Shown: positions 1 to 10,355 of the stretch, piece by piece | How positions within the stretch are numbered: position 1 is the stretch's first letter | How the letters are laid out: every line of letters begins with the position of its first letter | From: Methylobacterium tardum | GTDB taxonomy: Bacteria > Pseudomonadota > Alphaproteobacteria > Rhizobiales > Beijerinckiaceae | Reading direction: 5' to 3' | Assembly: GCF_023546765.1 (NCBI RefSeq) | Contig: NZ_CP097484.1 | Span: 5,762,001 to 5,826,000 of the forward strand | DNA length: 64,000 bases | Program-made: the position numbers and the translations under genes | Notes under the pieces: model-generated | Database searches by the model: none | What the model was told of the DNA's origin: nothing | The model's input: only the letters and a program-made list of their open reading frames with translations

Positions 1-1
1 G

Positions 2-3000
2 CAGAAGGTCGGCCCCTCCTACGTCTCCATCGACGAATTCAATCGCGCCTACGCGAACTGGATCCGGATCTCGACGGCGCTGATGTCGAATGTCCGCAAT
101 GTCCTCGGTATCGATGCGGTGGTCGGCTTCCTCGGCACGGACGACGACACCAACGACGGCCTCGGCCTGTTCAGCTTCTCGACGGAACAGACGTCCACGT
201 CGCCCCAGCTCAACGTGCCCTTTCAGGTGGGCGGGGCGCAGGCGAACATCCTCATCGACGCCAATCCCTATCAGGAGCAGACGCTGTTGAGGATCGGCCA
301 AGCCCTCCAGCAGCAACTGGGCTCCGATGCGTTCCGGCAATACCAAGCCGTGGCGCCCAATCCCCCTGCAACCGGGTATGGCAACGATCAGCCGGACGAT
401 TCCGGGCCGCTCCTGCCGCTCGTCCTCAAGAACCTCGACGACCATGGCCGCGCCACCAAGGCCCATCTGCTGACAACCGAGATGGCGCCGCTGGTGCTCG
501 ACGTCACCGGAGCGACCACGGCGCCGCACTTCGACGGGCGCATCTCCGGCAATGGCGGCTTGATCAAGGACGGGGCCGGCATTCAGCTCCTGACCGGGAC
601 GAGCGACTTCACCGGCGGGGTCTTCGTTTGGCGGGGCGGCCTTGCCGTCGACAAGACCGAGGCGCTCGGCGACCCCAGCAACACCGTGACGCTGGAAAAC
701 AAGAGCGCGCTGATCGCCGCCCGGAGCTTCGTGCTCGGACGGCCCATCATCCTGCGCGATGGCGGTACCCTCGGGGTACTCGCCGGCGCGACGCTCACGG
801 AAGATGCGGTCGTGTCCGGCAATGGCGGCCTGTCCAAGACGGGCCTGGGCCGATTGAGCCTTCTGGCCGACAACACCTATACGGGCAGCACACAGATCCT
901 GGCGGGCACCGTTTCGGTATCGCGGGAGGCGAATCTCGGCCAAGCCTACGGTGCAGTCACGATCGGCGACGGCGCCGCCCTGGAGGCGACGGCGAGCTTC
1001 ACGTCCGCGCGCCCATTCACCCTGCAAGGTGTCTCGGGTCTGGCCATCGACCCGGCTCAGACCCTGACGGTGTCGAACGTCGTGTCCGGTCCGGGAATTT
1101 TGTTCAAGCTCGGGCTGGGCACGCTGATGCTGAGCGGGACCAACACCTTCTCGGGCGGCGTCGTCCTGGCGGGCGGCACCCTCTCGGTCGCGCGCGACGC
1201 CAACCTCGGCGCCGCCCGCGGTCCCCTCGCCTTCGACGGCGGAACCCTCCAGGTCACCGGAACCGCCTTCACCGCCACCACCCGCCCGATCACCTGGGGC
1301 CAGAACGGCGGCGGCCTCGACATCGCCGACCCGGCCAACACCTTCACCCTCGCCCAGGCCCTCTCCGGACCCGGCAGCCTGACCAAGCTCGGCCCAGGTA
1401 CCCTCACCCTGGCGGGCACCAACACCTACACCGGCCCCACCACTCTCGCGGCCGGCACTCTCCTGGCTCGGGGCGGGCAGGCCATCGGCGACCTCAGCGC
1501 GGTCACCGTCGCGGCCGGCGCCACCCTGGCGCTTGCCGACAGCGAGACCGTCGGATCCCTGGCCGGACAGGGCCGCGTCGCGCTCGGCGCCGCCCGTCTC
1601 ACCGTCGGAGGGGACGGCACCTCCACCACCTTCGCCGGCACCCTCGACGGGACCGGAGGCCTGACCAAGGCCGGGGCCGGAACCCTGACGCTGACGGCCG
1701 CCCACAGCTTCACCGGCCCGGCCACCCTGACGGTCGGCGGCCTCAGCCTCACCGCCACCGCCAGCCTCGCCGCCCCGGTGCTCACCCGGCCCGGCACCAC
1801 CCTGCTCAACGCCGGAACCCTGGCCGGCGGCCTCACCAATGCCGGCACCGCGCTCAACACCGGCGCGATCGCAGGCGGCGTCGCCAATCTCGGCAGCCTG
1901 ACCACCTCCGGCACGATCGTGGGCGGGCTGACCAACACCGGCACCGTGCTCGCCAGCGCCGGCCGGATCGACGGCGCAATCCGCAACGCGGCCGGGATCC
2001 TGACGATTTCCGGGCCGGTCGTCAGCGACGGCACCCTAGCCAACGCCGCCGGCGCGACCCTCGCGGTCACCGGCACCTACAGACTCAGCGGGTCGCTCAC
2101 CAACACCGGCATCGTCGCGTTCGCCCCGACCGGCAGCCTCACGGCGCCCGCGGGGCTGAGCAATGCCGGCAGCCTCACGAACGCCGGGACGATCACCGGT
2201 AGCCTCGCTAATGCCGGTCAGGCGACCAACAGCGGCACCATCACGGGCGGGCTAACCAACGCGGGCACGGTGACGGCCTCCGCCGGCCGCATCGACGGCG
2301 CCATCCGCAACGAGGCCGGGCTCTTTACGGTCTCCGGCACGGTGACCAGCGACGGCACCCTCGCCAACGCCGCCGGCGCGACGCTGGCGGTCGCCGGCAC
2401 CTACAGTCTCAGTGGGCGGCTCACCAGCACCGGCACCGTGACGGTCGCCCCGACCGGCAGCCTCACGGCGCGCGCCGGCCTCGGCAATGCCGGCAGCCTG
2501 TTCAACAGCGGCATCCTCGCGGGCGGGCTGACCAACACCGGCATCGTCACGGCCAGCGCCGGCCGGATCGACGGCGCCATCCGCAACGACGCCGGCACCC
2601 TCGCCGTCACCGGGGCGGTGGCCAGCGACGGCACCCTCGCCAACGCCGCCGGTGCCACCCTCGCGGTCACCGGCACCTACAGCCTCGCCGGACAGCTGAC
2701 CAATGCCGGCACCGTCGCGGTCACCGACGGCGGCCGATTCCTGGCGGCCGGCATCGCCAATGCCGGCCTGCTCACCGTGGCGCAGAACGCCAGCGTCGTC
2801 GACGATCTGCTCAACACCGGCCGCCTCGTCAACGCCGGCAGCTACACCGCCGATGCCGTCAACGCCGCCGGTGCAACGCTCGTCAACACTGGCACCTTCA
2901 CCACCGTCTCCACGCCCTTCGCCAATTCCGGCACCCTGATCAGCTCTGGCACCCTCACGGGTGGGCTGGCCAATACCGGCATCGTCCAGGCCTCGGGCGT

Positions 3001-4871
3001 GCTCGCGGGCGCGGTGAGCAACGCCCCCGGCGCCACGATCGCGGTCACCGGACCGACCACCGGCATCACCCGGCTCACCAATGACGGCAGCGTCGACCTC
3101 GGCCGCACCGACCTCGCGATCGGCTCGCTGGCCGGCTCGACGCCTGGGGCTGTGCTGGGCAACGGTCAGCTCACCGTCGGCGGCGACGGCGCCTCCACCC
3201 TCTATGCCGGCCGGATCGCCGACGGCGCCATGCAGACCAGCCTGACCAAGGTCGGGCCCGGAACCCTGACCCTGTCGGGGTTCAACGCCCTGTCCGGGCC
3301 GGTCCGTGTGCTCGGCGGTGAACTCGCCGTCACTGGGGCCCTGCCCAACGCCGCCCTCGCGATCGGGCCCGGCAGCCTACTCACCGGCGAGGCCCGGTTC
3401 GGCAGCGTGAGCCTCGGCACCGGCGCGACGCTCGCCCCGGGCATCGGCGCGGGGGCGCTGGGCCGGATCAGCGTGGCCGGCAATCTCAGCCTGGCGCCGG
3501 GGGCGCTCTACCGGGTCGATGCCACCGCGGACGGACGCGCCGACCGGATCGACGTCGGCGGCAGCGCCACGGTGGCGGGTGCCACCGTCCAGGCGGTCGC
3601 CGGCACCGGTCAATATGCCCCACGCACCCGCTACACGATTCTGACCGCGGCGGGCGGCGTGCAGGGGCGGTTTGCCGGGGTGAGCAGCAACTTCGCCTTC
3701 CTGACCCCGTTCCTGGGCTACGCCCCCGACGTGGTCACGCTGACGCTGGCGCGCAATGACCTCGACTTTTCCGCCGCGGCGCAGACGCGCAACCAGAGCG
3801 CGGTGGCGGGGGCCGTGCAGGCGGGGGCGGTCGGCTCACCGCTCTACGATGCGGTGGCGGTGCTCTCGGCGCCCCAGGCGCGGGCGGCCTTCGCGGCGCT
3901 GTCGGGCGACGGGCATGCCACCCTCGCTTCGATGGTGTTCGCCAATGCCGGCCTTCTGCGCGAGGCGGTGCTCGACCGCCTGCGGTGGGACACGGCACCG
4001 GCGGCGCGGCCGGGCGACCTGCCGGAGCCGGCCGTGAGCCTGTGGGGACAGGGGCTCGGCAGCGTCGGGCACGTGCGAACGGACGGCAACGCCGCCGGGC
4101 TGTCGCATTCCAGCGCGGGTTTCCTGCTGGGCCTGGACGCGCGGGTCGACACACCGCTCGGTGCCCTGCGCATGGGCGCGGTCGGTGGCAACCTGGAGTC
4201 CAGCTTTGCCAGCCCTGCCCAGGTGCAGACCGGCGCGCTGGCCAGCACGTTCGGGGGCATCTACGGCAGCCTGGAGGCGGGATCGGCCGTGCTGCGGTTC
4301 GGTGCGCTGGCGGCGGACGATCCGGCCCAGCTCCGGCGCGTGGTCGCGTTCCCGGGCCTGTCGGACAGCGCCATGGCGCGGCTGAGTGGGCACAGCGTCC
4401 AGGGCTTCGGCGAGGCCGGCTACCGGATCGGCCTGAGCGAGGCGGTGGAGCTGGAGCCGTTCGCGGGCGGGGCGGTAGTGTCGGTCACGCGCGAGCGATT
4501 CGGAGAGCGGGGCGGGGCGGCGACGCTGGCCGGCTTCGGGCAGGAGCACACGATGCCGAGCGCCACGATGGGCTTGCGGGTGCGCGGCGCAACTGGACCG
4601 CGACGGTTCTGCGCCGGCCTTCGTGCACGGGATGATCGCCTACCGGCGGTCGTTCGGCGAGCTGGTCACGACCGTGCCGCTGGCATTCCGGGGGACCGGG
4701 GCACGGTTCACGAGCCGGGGCCTTCCGCTCGACCGGGATGCGCTGGTGAGTGAGGTTGGGCTCAAGATTATGCTGGCGCCGGGCCTGAGCGCCGGGCTGT
4801 CCTATACCGGGCAGCTTGGGGTACGCGCCCAGGATCACGCCGCCAAGGGAAGCTTGGTGTACAAGTTTTAA
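2..4871 (+). pseudogene. Autotransporter adhesin, 5' end outside window, C-terminal barrel frameshifted
   Basis: The frame is open from the first bases, so the start lies upstream of the window. About 1,200 residues are Gly/Thr/Asn-rich beta-helix passenger with repeated GAGTLTL/TGPTTL-type autotransporter-associated strands. About three longer degenerate repeats around 1.95-2.7 kb contain AGRIDGAIRN. A C-terminal autotransporter beta-barrel starts near 4.0 kb. The reading frame is lost near 4589: the original frame runs into Arg/Pro-rich nonsense and stops at 4753. The next frame continues barrel sequence from about 4590 (QLDRDGSAPAFVHGMIAY) and ends with the classic outer-membrane terminus GSLVYKF at 4871. 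One extra base, or two missing bases, near 4589 explains it. If real, the shift removes about 90 barrel residues and should abolish surface display; a sequencing indel is the alternative. The role would be a surface adhesin secreted by the type V pathway. Confidence 0.85.
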
Positions 4872-4885
4872 AGACATTAATCGTG

Positions 4886-4964
4886 TGGCCTGCCCTCTGA
4901 AAACATCCTCCACATGGCACAAAGCCATACCTCAGGGACGACCACTTTCTAAGAGGGCAGGCCA
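4886..4964. repeat. 79-bp element bounded by perfect 13-bp inverted repeats
   Basis: TGGCCTGCCCTCT at 4886-4898 is exactly complementary to AGAGGGCAGGCCA at 4952-4964, and a GTTTTC run follows. The 53-nt interior is too long for a simple terminator loop but begins directly after the autotransporter stop. It could be that gene's terminator, a structured small RNA or a MITE-like element. Only one copy was noticed in this window. Confidence 0.5.
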
Positions 4965-5164
4965 GTTTTCGGCATACGATTCTTGATCAACCAAAATATA
5001 TACAACAGACGATTGGATCTTCCAATCTGCGCTGTTAATGGCGGGTTGTGGGCCAGGGCCGCGGATGTAACCTCTATTCTCGACCGAAGGACGTCATCTT
5101 GGAATCGCCCTCCGCCGATGGCGGGGGATGATGTGCAGCCAGATGGTGCCGAACGAGATCCGGC

Positions 5165-6010
5165 AACCCTTTGCAAATCACGCGAAGCGTTCAGAGCTCC
5201 ACTCACACCGAAGTAATACCCGAGGCAGTTCGGTGGAACGGCCAGGGCGACCGCCTCTACGCGGTCTTAACTCAACGCGGCTGCCATGCCGTCCAGCAGA
5301 ACCAGCGTGAGGCGGTGAGCCGGGGATTTCGTCGTGCTCGATCATCGAACGGGCGTCAGCGAAATTGAGACTGGCAGCTTTTTGATCCTCGATCTGCCGC
5401 GGAAGCGCCTTGAGAGTGCGCTGGGCCCGCTTCAATTGACTATTGCTCTCGCAGTCGGCGCCAACTTGCCTCTACGATGCTTGTAAATACCTACGTCCAG
5501 AAGCTGATCCGAGTGAGAGATCGTCTAAATCTCGACGGCGCGGCGCGCATGGCGGTGATTGGAGTGGAACTAGTCGTGGCCAGTCTCGCCGAGCGGTTTG
5601 CACGAGAGGTGCCACGCTCAATTCACGGCAACGCCACCGTCCAGCGCGCCATGGCCTACATCGAGACTCACCTGAGTGACACGACCTTGGACCCGCCGCA
5701 ACTCGCCGCCGCCGTCGGCGTATCGCTGCGCCGGCTGCAGGAGTTGTTTCACGAGCGCGGCCGGCACATCTCCGACTACATCCGGGGACGCCGTCTGGAG
5801 GTGGCAGCTCAGCGCCTGAGCGACCCAGCCTGCGCCCACCTGTCGATCGGCATGCTGGCTTACGGCTGCGGCTTCAGTAGCCAGGCGCATTTCCCCCGCC
5901 GCTTCAAAGATCGCTACGACATGAACCCGCGTGAGTACCGGCAGGCGCACAGGCGGGATGTGCAGTCGGTCGCGTTCGCTCTCCGGCTGTCGTCCTCGTT
6001 AGCTGAGTGA
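5165..6010 (+). pseudogene. AraC-family regulator, decayed by two frame changes
   Basis: Comparison with the intact paralogue at 15417-16376 reveals a broken gene. Segment one (about 5165-5320) reads LQITRSVQSSTHTEVIPEAV and aligns without gaps to LLITRITQSAVTTEATRDTI. Segment two is one frame over (about 5319-5483) and contains GDFVVLD and LILDLPRKRLESALG, matching GDIVVLD and LFLEVPRASLERPLG. Segment three returns to the first frame (about 5482-6010). It carries the last part of the ligand domain and a well-preserved AraC DNA-binding domain (LQELFHERGRHISDYI, LAYGCGFSSQAHFPRRFKDR). Segment three alone could still make a 177-residue protein from an ATG at 5477. The extreme N-terminus is not clearly recognisable upstream of 5165. 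The shifts are near 5320 and 5482. Confidence 0.75.
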
Positions 6011-6432
6011 CTGGTGTGGGTCGAAAGCGGGAGGGCGGCTGCGGGTAGAGAGCGGCCCGTCCGGTTTTGGAAGGGAGGCGCGACAAGTGGCCGTTGCGCA
6101 GGGCTATCTCAACGGCAGGAACAACTCCGTGATTGCCTCGTGCTCAGGCACCTCCGGAAAGAACGGAAGTCGCTGGCAGCAGAGCGGGAAACCCCGCGTC
6201 TCCTGGCCGCTGGCATGGAGTCAGTCGCGATAGGATCAGAGCGCGGCAGTTTGCGGTTGTAAACCAACGCCAACCACCAATCGCCGATAACCACGACGCG
6301 AGGAAGGCCGTCCGCTCGCGTTGGCGGAGGGGCGCGAACGAGCTTCCCCGCTTCCGTCAGCTGCACCGCCATCAGTGCCGCGCCCTAAAATCAGCGGCGG
6401 GTACCGCTCTGATTATCTGAACGCCGGCCGCT
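6011..6432. other. Intergenic stretch, no convincing gene
   Basis: No recognised gene. A leftward 87-codon frame at 6109-6372 is possible but has no recognised family, and its second half is low-complexity Ser/Arg. No clear terminator or promoter motif was found. Confidence 0.4.
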
Positions 6433-8784
6433 TCATGCAGCTTGCGCGTTGCCACTCTGGGTCCGCACAAAGTCAAGAATGCAGGCAGCAGACAGCGGGC
6501 GGCTGATCAGGTACCCCTGAGCTTGCGTGCAGCCCAAGGCTTTAAGCAAGTTCAGCTGTTCGACTGTCTCAACGCCTTCGGCCGTGATCAGCAGATCGAG
6601 CCTTTTGGCAAGCAACAATGTGATCTCGACAATCGTCAGACAATCTTGCGACGTCTCAATTTCCCCAACGAATGACCGATCTATTTTTATTTTTTGAAAC
6701 GGGTATTTTCTTAGGTAATTCAGGGACGAATACCCTGTACCGAAGTCATCAAGGACAATTGAGACACCAAGCGACCGGAGTTCGAACAGGGCAACTTCGG
6801 TTAATTTGCTGTCGCCGATAAGGGCCGACTCGGTGATCTCAAGCTCGATGCGGTCTGCTGCTATTTCCGATTCCGCGATCGCTGCCCTTACCTCTGAAAC
6901 GATGTCTCTCGTCCGAAACTGGATAGGCGAAAGATTGACGGCAACCTTAATATGAGGAGGCCAAGAGACCGCCGCCTTGCATGCCGTCTTCAGGACCCAC
7001 TCGCCAATCGTCCCGATTAGCCCAGTTTCTTCTGCGACAGGGATGAACTCGGACGGAGGGATGTAGCCCCGCACCGGGTGCTTCCAGCGGATCAGAGCCT
7101 CGCAGCCGCTGATCTGCCCGGAAGACAGATGGAGGAGAGGCTGAAACGCAAGCTCAAGTTCGCCGCGAGTGAGTGCGTGACGCAACTCAACCTCCAGCTC
7201 CCGACGGAAGCGAAGCCCCTGCTCCATTTCGGGGCAGTACGATTTGAAGTTGTTCTTTCCGGAGTCCTTTGCGGCGTACAACGCCAGATCCGCTCTCCGA
7301 AGAATGGTTTCTGCATCCCCGTCGCATTGCGAGATGAAAACCACGCCTATGCTTGCTTCAACAACTATCTCGTTCGAGGCGACAGAGAATGGTTCCGAGA
7401 GCGTTTGGAGAATGAGTGACGCAAGTGCCCCTACATCCTGATGCCGCTCTGATCCTGTTACAAAAGCGAATTCATCTCCGCCTAAACGTGCTAGAAAGAT
7501 ATCGGAGGACAGCATTTTCCCGAGCCGCGTCGCTACCGCCTGCAGCAGCTGGTCGCCAACTCCGTGGCCAAGTGTATCGTTGACTTCCTTGAAGCGATCC
7601 AAGTCCAGGAGAAGGAGCATAGCGTCCCCTCCATCTATTTTGTGTCTTGTGATCTGACGTGTCATGAACTCATTGAAGTTCAGCCGATTCGCCAGCCCTG
7701 TGAGGGCATCGTGGCGAGCCAGATAGCTTTCGGCATTGGCGAGCCGGTCGCGCGCGCGAATGCGCCGTAGGCTGAGAGCGGTTGCGATTGCCACACATAG
7801 ATCCATGACGGCTGCAACAGCAATCATCTGAGCGGCTTCATGCTTCCATGGAGCAAGGACGGCGTCACTAGATCGACTCACCGACACGACCAGAGGAAAT
7901 CTGCTTGAGATTTTGGCCGTGATGTAGCGATCCTCTCCGTCAATCAAGCTTTTCATTCTTGAGGTTACTAGGCTTGACGTCGAAAATCTTCTAAATACCC
8001 CTTCGCTTGAAGCATTCACAACGCCGAGTGCCGATTCATGTTGAGGGTATCTGGCTAGAAGAACACCATCTCGCCTGAAGAGGGCGATTGCCATCCGATC
8101 GTCAATCTTCACGTCCTGATAGAAGGCCTCCAAATTAGAGATCGTAACGCCGACGGTAACGCAGCCAATAAAATCTCCTGTGGCACTCGCCAGCCGCCGG
8201 GATATAAATACCATCCACTTGCCAGTTATTTTGTCGATAACGGGACGGCCGACATAATACGGAATATCGTTGCGCCGCCTGACCTCGGCAAAATAATCTC
8301 GCTCCGCGAGATTCATCGGCCCGAAGGGCCACTTTGCCGAGTTATTGACAACATTCCCTTCGCTGTCGATAATAAAAAGAACCGCAATGTCGGGAAAAAA
8401 GCTGGACCACTCCTTCAATTTTAGGTGCCACGGTTCGCTCGAACCGCGCTCTTTGACTGCGCCGACCGAGTCCATCTGAACGGTCTCGGCGTGCTGGACA
8501 ACGATCTGCTGTAAAAGTTGGACCGATTGAAACCAGCGGTCGACCTGATCGCCCATTACCTGGGCGAGGCCGCGCAGTTGGTAGCCAGCCTCAGTCTCAG
8601 CCCGATCTCGCGCCTGCCAGACAAGGGCGGCTGTCCCGACCGTCACCGTTGCAGAGACTAGGCATGCGGAAAGCACGATCGGTGCGCCGGACCGCCAGCC
8701 CAGTGACTGTCCTATGGACCGGAGCCCGTCGCCCAACTGGCTGCGCACCTTGGTTCGCAGAGAAGAAAGCATCGTAGAACACAC
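6433..8784 (-). CDS. Membrane-bound GGDEF-EAL c-di-GMP signalling protein
   Basis: Protein of 783 residues. A transmembrane helix at about 33-55 is followed by a periplasmic dCache/PDC-like sensor region (about 60-310) and a second membrane helix near 317-336. Then come a GGDEF domain with an intact GGDEF motif near residue 434 (LARLGGDEF) and an EAL domain with intact CEALIRW near 560. DDFGTGYSS, KIKIDRSFV and the late ITAEGVET support an active phosphodiesterase. The RxxD allosteric I-site normally placed before GGDEF reads LSSD, so product inhibition may be lost. It could make or degrade cyclic-di-GMP in response to a periplasmic ligand. It is transcribed alone, and a start five codons later (8772) is equally possible. 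Confidence 0.93.
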   Translation of the reverse strand: MCSTMLSSLRTKVRSQLGDGLRSIGQSLGWRSGAPIVLSACLVSATVTVGTAALVWQARDRAETEAGYQLRGLAQVMGDQVDRWFQSVQLLQQIVVQHAETVQMDSVGAVKERGSSEPWHLKLKEWSSFFPDIAVLFIIDSEGNVVNNSAKWPFGPMNLAERDYFAEVRRRNDIPYYVGRPVIDKITGKWMVFISRRLASATGDFIGCVTVGVTISNLEAFYQDVKIDDRMAIALFRRDGVLLARYPQHESALGVVNASSEGVFRRFSTSSLVTSRMKSLIDGEDRYITAKISSRFPLVVSVSRSSDAVLAPWKHEAAQMIAVAAVMDLCVAIATALSLRRIRARDRLANAESYLARHDALTGLANRLNFNEFMTRQITRHKIDGGDAMLLLLDLDRFKEVNDTLGHGVGDQLLQAVATRLGKMLSSDIFLARLGGDEFAFVTGSERHQDVGALASLILQTLSEPFSVASNEIVVEASIGVVFISQCDGDAETILRRADLALYAAKDSGKNNFKSYCPEMEQGLRFRRELEVELRHALTRGELELAFQPLLHLSSGQISGCEALIRWKHPVRGYIPPSEFIPVAEETGLIGTIGEWVLKTACKAAVSWPPHIKVAVNLSPIQFRTRDIVSEVRAAIAESEIAADRIELEITESALIGDSKLTEVALFELRSLGVSIVLDDFGTGYSSLNYLRKYPFQKIKIDRSFVGEIETSQDCLTIVEITLLLAKRLDLLITAEGVETVEQLNLLKALGCTQAQGYLISRPLSAACILDFVRTQSGNAQAA

Positions 8785-9450
8785 CTATGCTCTGGCAGCA
8801 TAGCGATCAATTCTTAATGTTCCATCTGGGGCGTGCCTCGTAAAATGACGATCAAAGCCGAACATCGTGAGTCAATTCGGCTGATAGATTAGAATGCGCG
8901 CTGATTGCAGCTTATGTATTCACCTCTGCCGAGCTCCGTGTTTTCTCTCTGGACTGCCGGTCACGATAACAATGCCTAAATCACAGCGACCGCCAGCTTG
9001 CGCAGGTAATCTCGAAACCGAACAGCTCGCCGAGTTAGTAACGGTGCCAATTGGAATTTTGGCTGCGACGCTCCTGCGCAGCGCGGTAGCTCGGGTGAAC
9101 CGCCTGGCGAGCCAAGTGCATGCCGGTCATCGAGGTGCTGAAGAATTTCGAGCACATCGCACGTAGGCTGCGGACGGGCCGACCGACCTGAAGGTTCTTC
9201 AGTTGGATGTTCGCGGTGATCTGGTGATCACGGAGGTCGTCCTTCGGGCGGCAAGGATGGCGGCCCGGGATGGGTGCGTCACTGCCAGCGTAGCGGCGGA
9301 ACATACGTCCGCTTTTGGGAGCCGCACGGCCGCGCGTGAAAGACTGCGTTGGGTCTCCAGCGGAACGTCCGCATATGTCTACCCTCATCTCAGGAGCATC
9401 GGTTCGGCGTCCTCTCGCCTCGTCGGCATGGGCCGGCGAGGAGACAGACG
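8785..9450. other. Intergenic stretch upstream of the recombinase
   Basis: No supported gene. Frames on both strands lack family signatures and overlap one another. The sequence around 8785-8990 is slightly less GC-rich than the surroundings and probably contains the promoter of the leftward GGDEF-EAL gene. Confidence 0.4.
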
Positions 9451-10083
9451 ATGGGACACCCCGCACACGATTCGGCCACGAAAGGGCGACCGGCCTGGAA
9501 CGCTAGCCGCAAGCTCGGGGCCAAGCGCGCCCTCAAACCTCAGCAAGGCTGGGCCATCCGGTTCTGGCTCGACCGCGAACGGCGCGTGCGCGACCGCGCA
9601 ATGTTTGACCTCGCCATCGACAGCAAGCTGCGCGGCTGCGACATCGTCAAGCTCAAGATCGGCGACCTTGTCGGCGGTGGTCGCGTCCGCAGCCGGGCTG
9701 TTGCCATCCAGCGCAAAACCCGCCGGCCGGTGCAATTCGAGTTGCTCGAACCCGCCCGTACCAGCATCCTGGCATGGTTGCAGGCCAGGGGTGGAACGCT
9801 CGGCGACGATGCGTTCCCAAGCAGGCTTGACGGCGTCACGCACATCAGCACCCGACAGTACGCGCAGTTAATCGACGAGTGGGTCGCAGGCATCGGGCTG
9901 CGGCAGGAGGACTACGGCACCCACTCCCAGCGCCGGACGAAGGCGTCGTTGATCTACAAGCGGACCGGCAATCTGCGTGCCGTCCAGATCCTGCTCGGCC
10001 CTACCAAGATTGAGAGCACGGTCAGGTATCTCGGTGTCGACGTCGAGGATGCTCTGACACTTGCCGGAGGGACCGAGATTTGA
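9451..10083 (+). CDS. Tyrosine recombinase/integrase (short form)
   Basis: Protein of 210 residues from an ATG at 9451 preceded by a GAGGAGA-like ribosome site; a longer frame from 9349 has no such support. It resembles the catalytic half of phage-type integrases. The first Arg is R61 (KLRGCDIVKLKIGDL), a Lys-rich beta turn lies near 88-92, the HxxR box is H158-R161 (HSQRR), and the nucleophile Tyr is Y193 (STVRYLGVD). The residue expected to be His in the LGHTKI box is proline (P184, LLGPTKIE), so full catalytic activity is uncertain. There is no N-terminal core-binding domain. No flanking att repeats or cargo boundaries were identified; a hairpin follows the stop. Confidence 0.85.
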   Translation: MGHPAHDSATKGRPAWNASRKLGAKRALKPQQGWAIRFWLDRERRVRDRAMFDLAIDSKLRGCDIVKLKIGDLVGGGRVRSRAVAIQRKTRRPVQFELLEPARTSILAWLQARGGTLGDDAFPSRLDGVTHISTRQYAQLIDEWVAGIGLRQEDYGTHSQRRTKASLIYKRTGNLRAVQILLGPTKIESTVRYLGVDVEDALTLAGGTEI

Positions 10084-10090
10084 GCGTTCG

Positions 10091-10116
10091 GCCCCTCGGC
10101 TTCAATGTCGAGGGGC
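10091..10116 (+). terminator. Hairpin after the recombinase gene
   Basis: GCCCCTCG (10091-10098) pairs with CGAGGGGC (10109-10116) across a 10-nt loop, a few bases after the stop codon. There is no long T tract, so termination is only probable. Confidence 0.45.
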
Positions 10117-10355
10117 TTCGAAACTAGCCCGGCTGCAGTGCGCCCTCCCGGCCATTCCCTCGATGGAAGCTACGGCCGGAAAGCGGATGCCGCCGCTTCG
10201 AGTTCGGGCTACCTCTGGCCGATTGCGCTTCACCAGTGGCGGACTGGACAGATCGTCGGGTAAGCTCGACAGGCTCTTCGTCCGTGCGAATGCTGGCGCC
10301 GCGTTCCGACGCCGTGGCCGGCGAACGCGCCGCGTGTCATCGGCGGTGAGGGGTG

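Noticed and set aside
628..2202. 524-codon frame inside the autotransporter
   Set aside because: Arg/His-rich shadow of the repetitive passenger; the real frame has the beta-strand repeats.
6109..6372. Possible 87-residue leftward protein
   Set aside because: Plausible first half, but no family, no clear ribosome site and a low-complexity second half.
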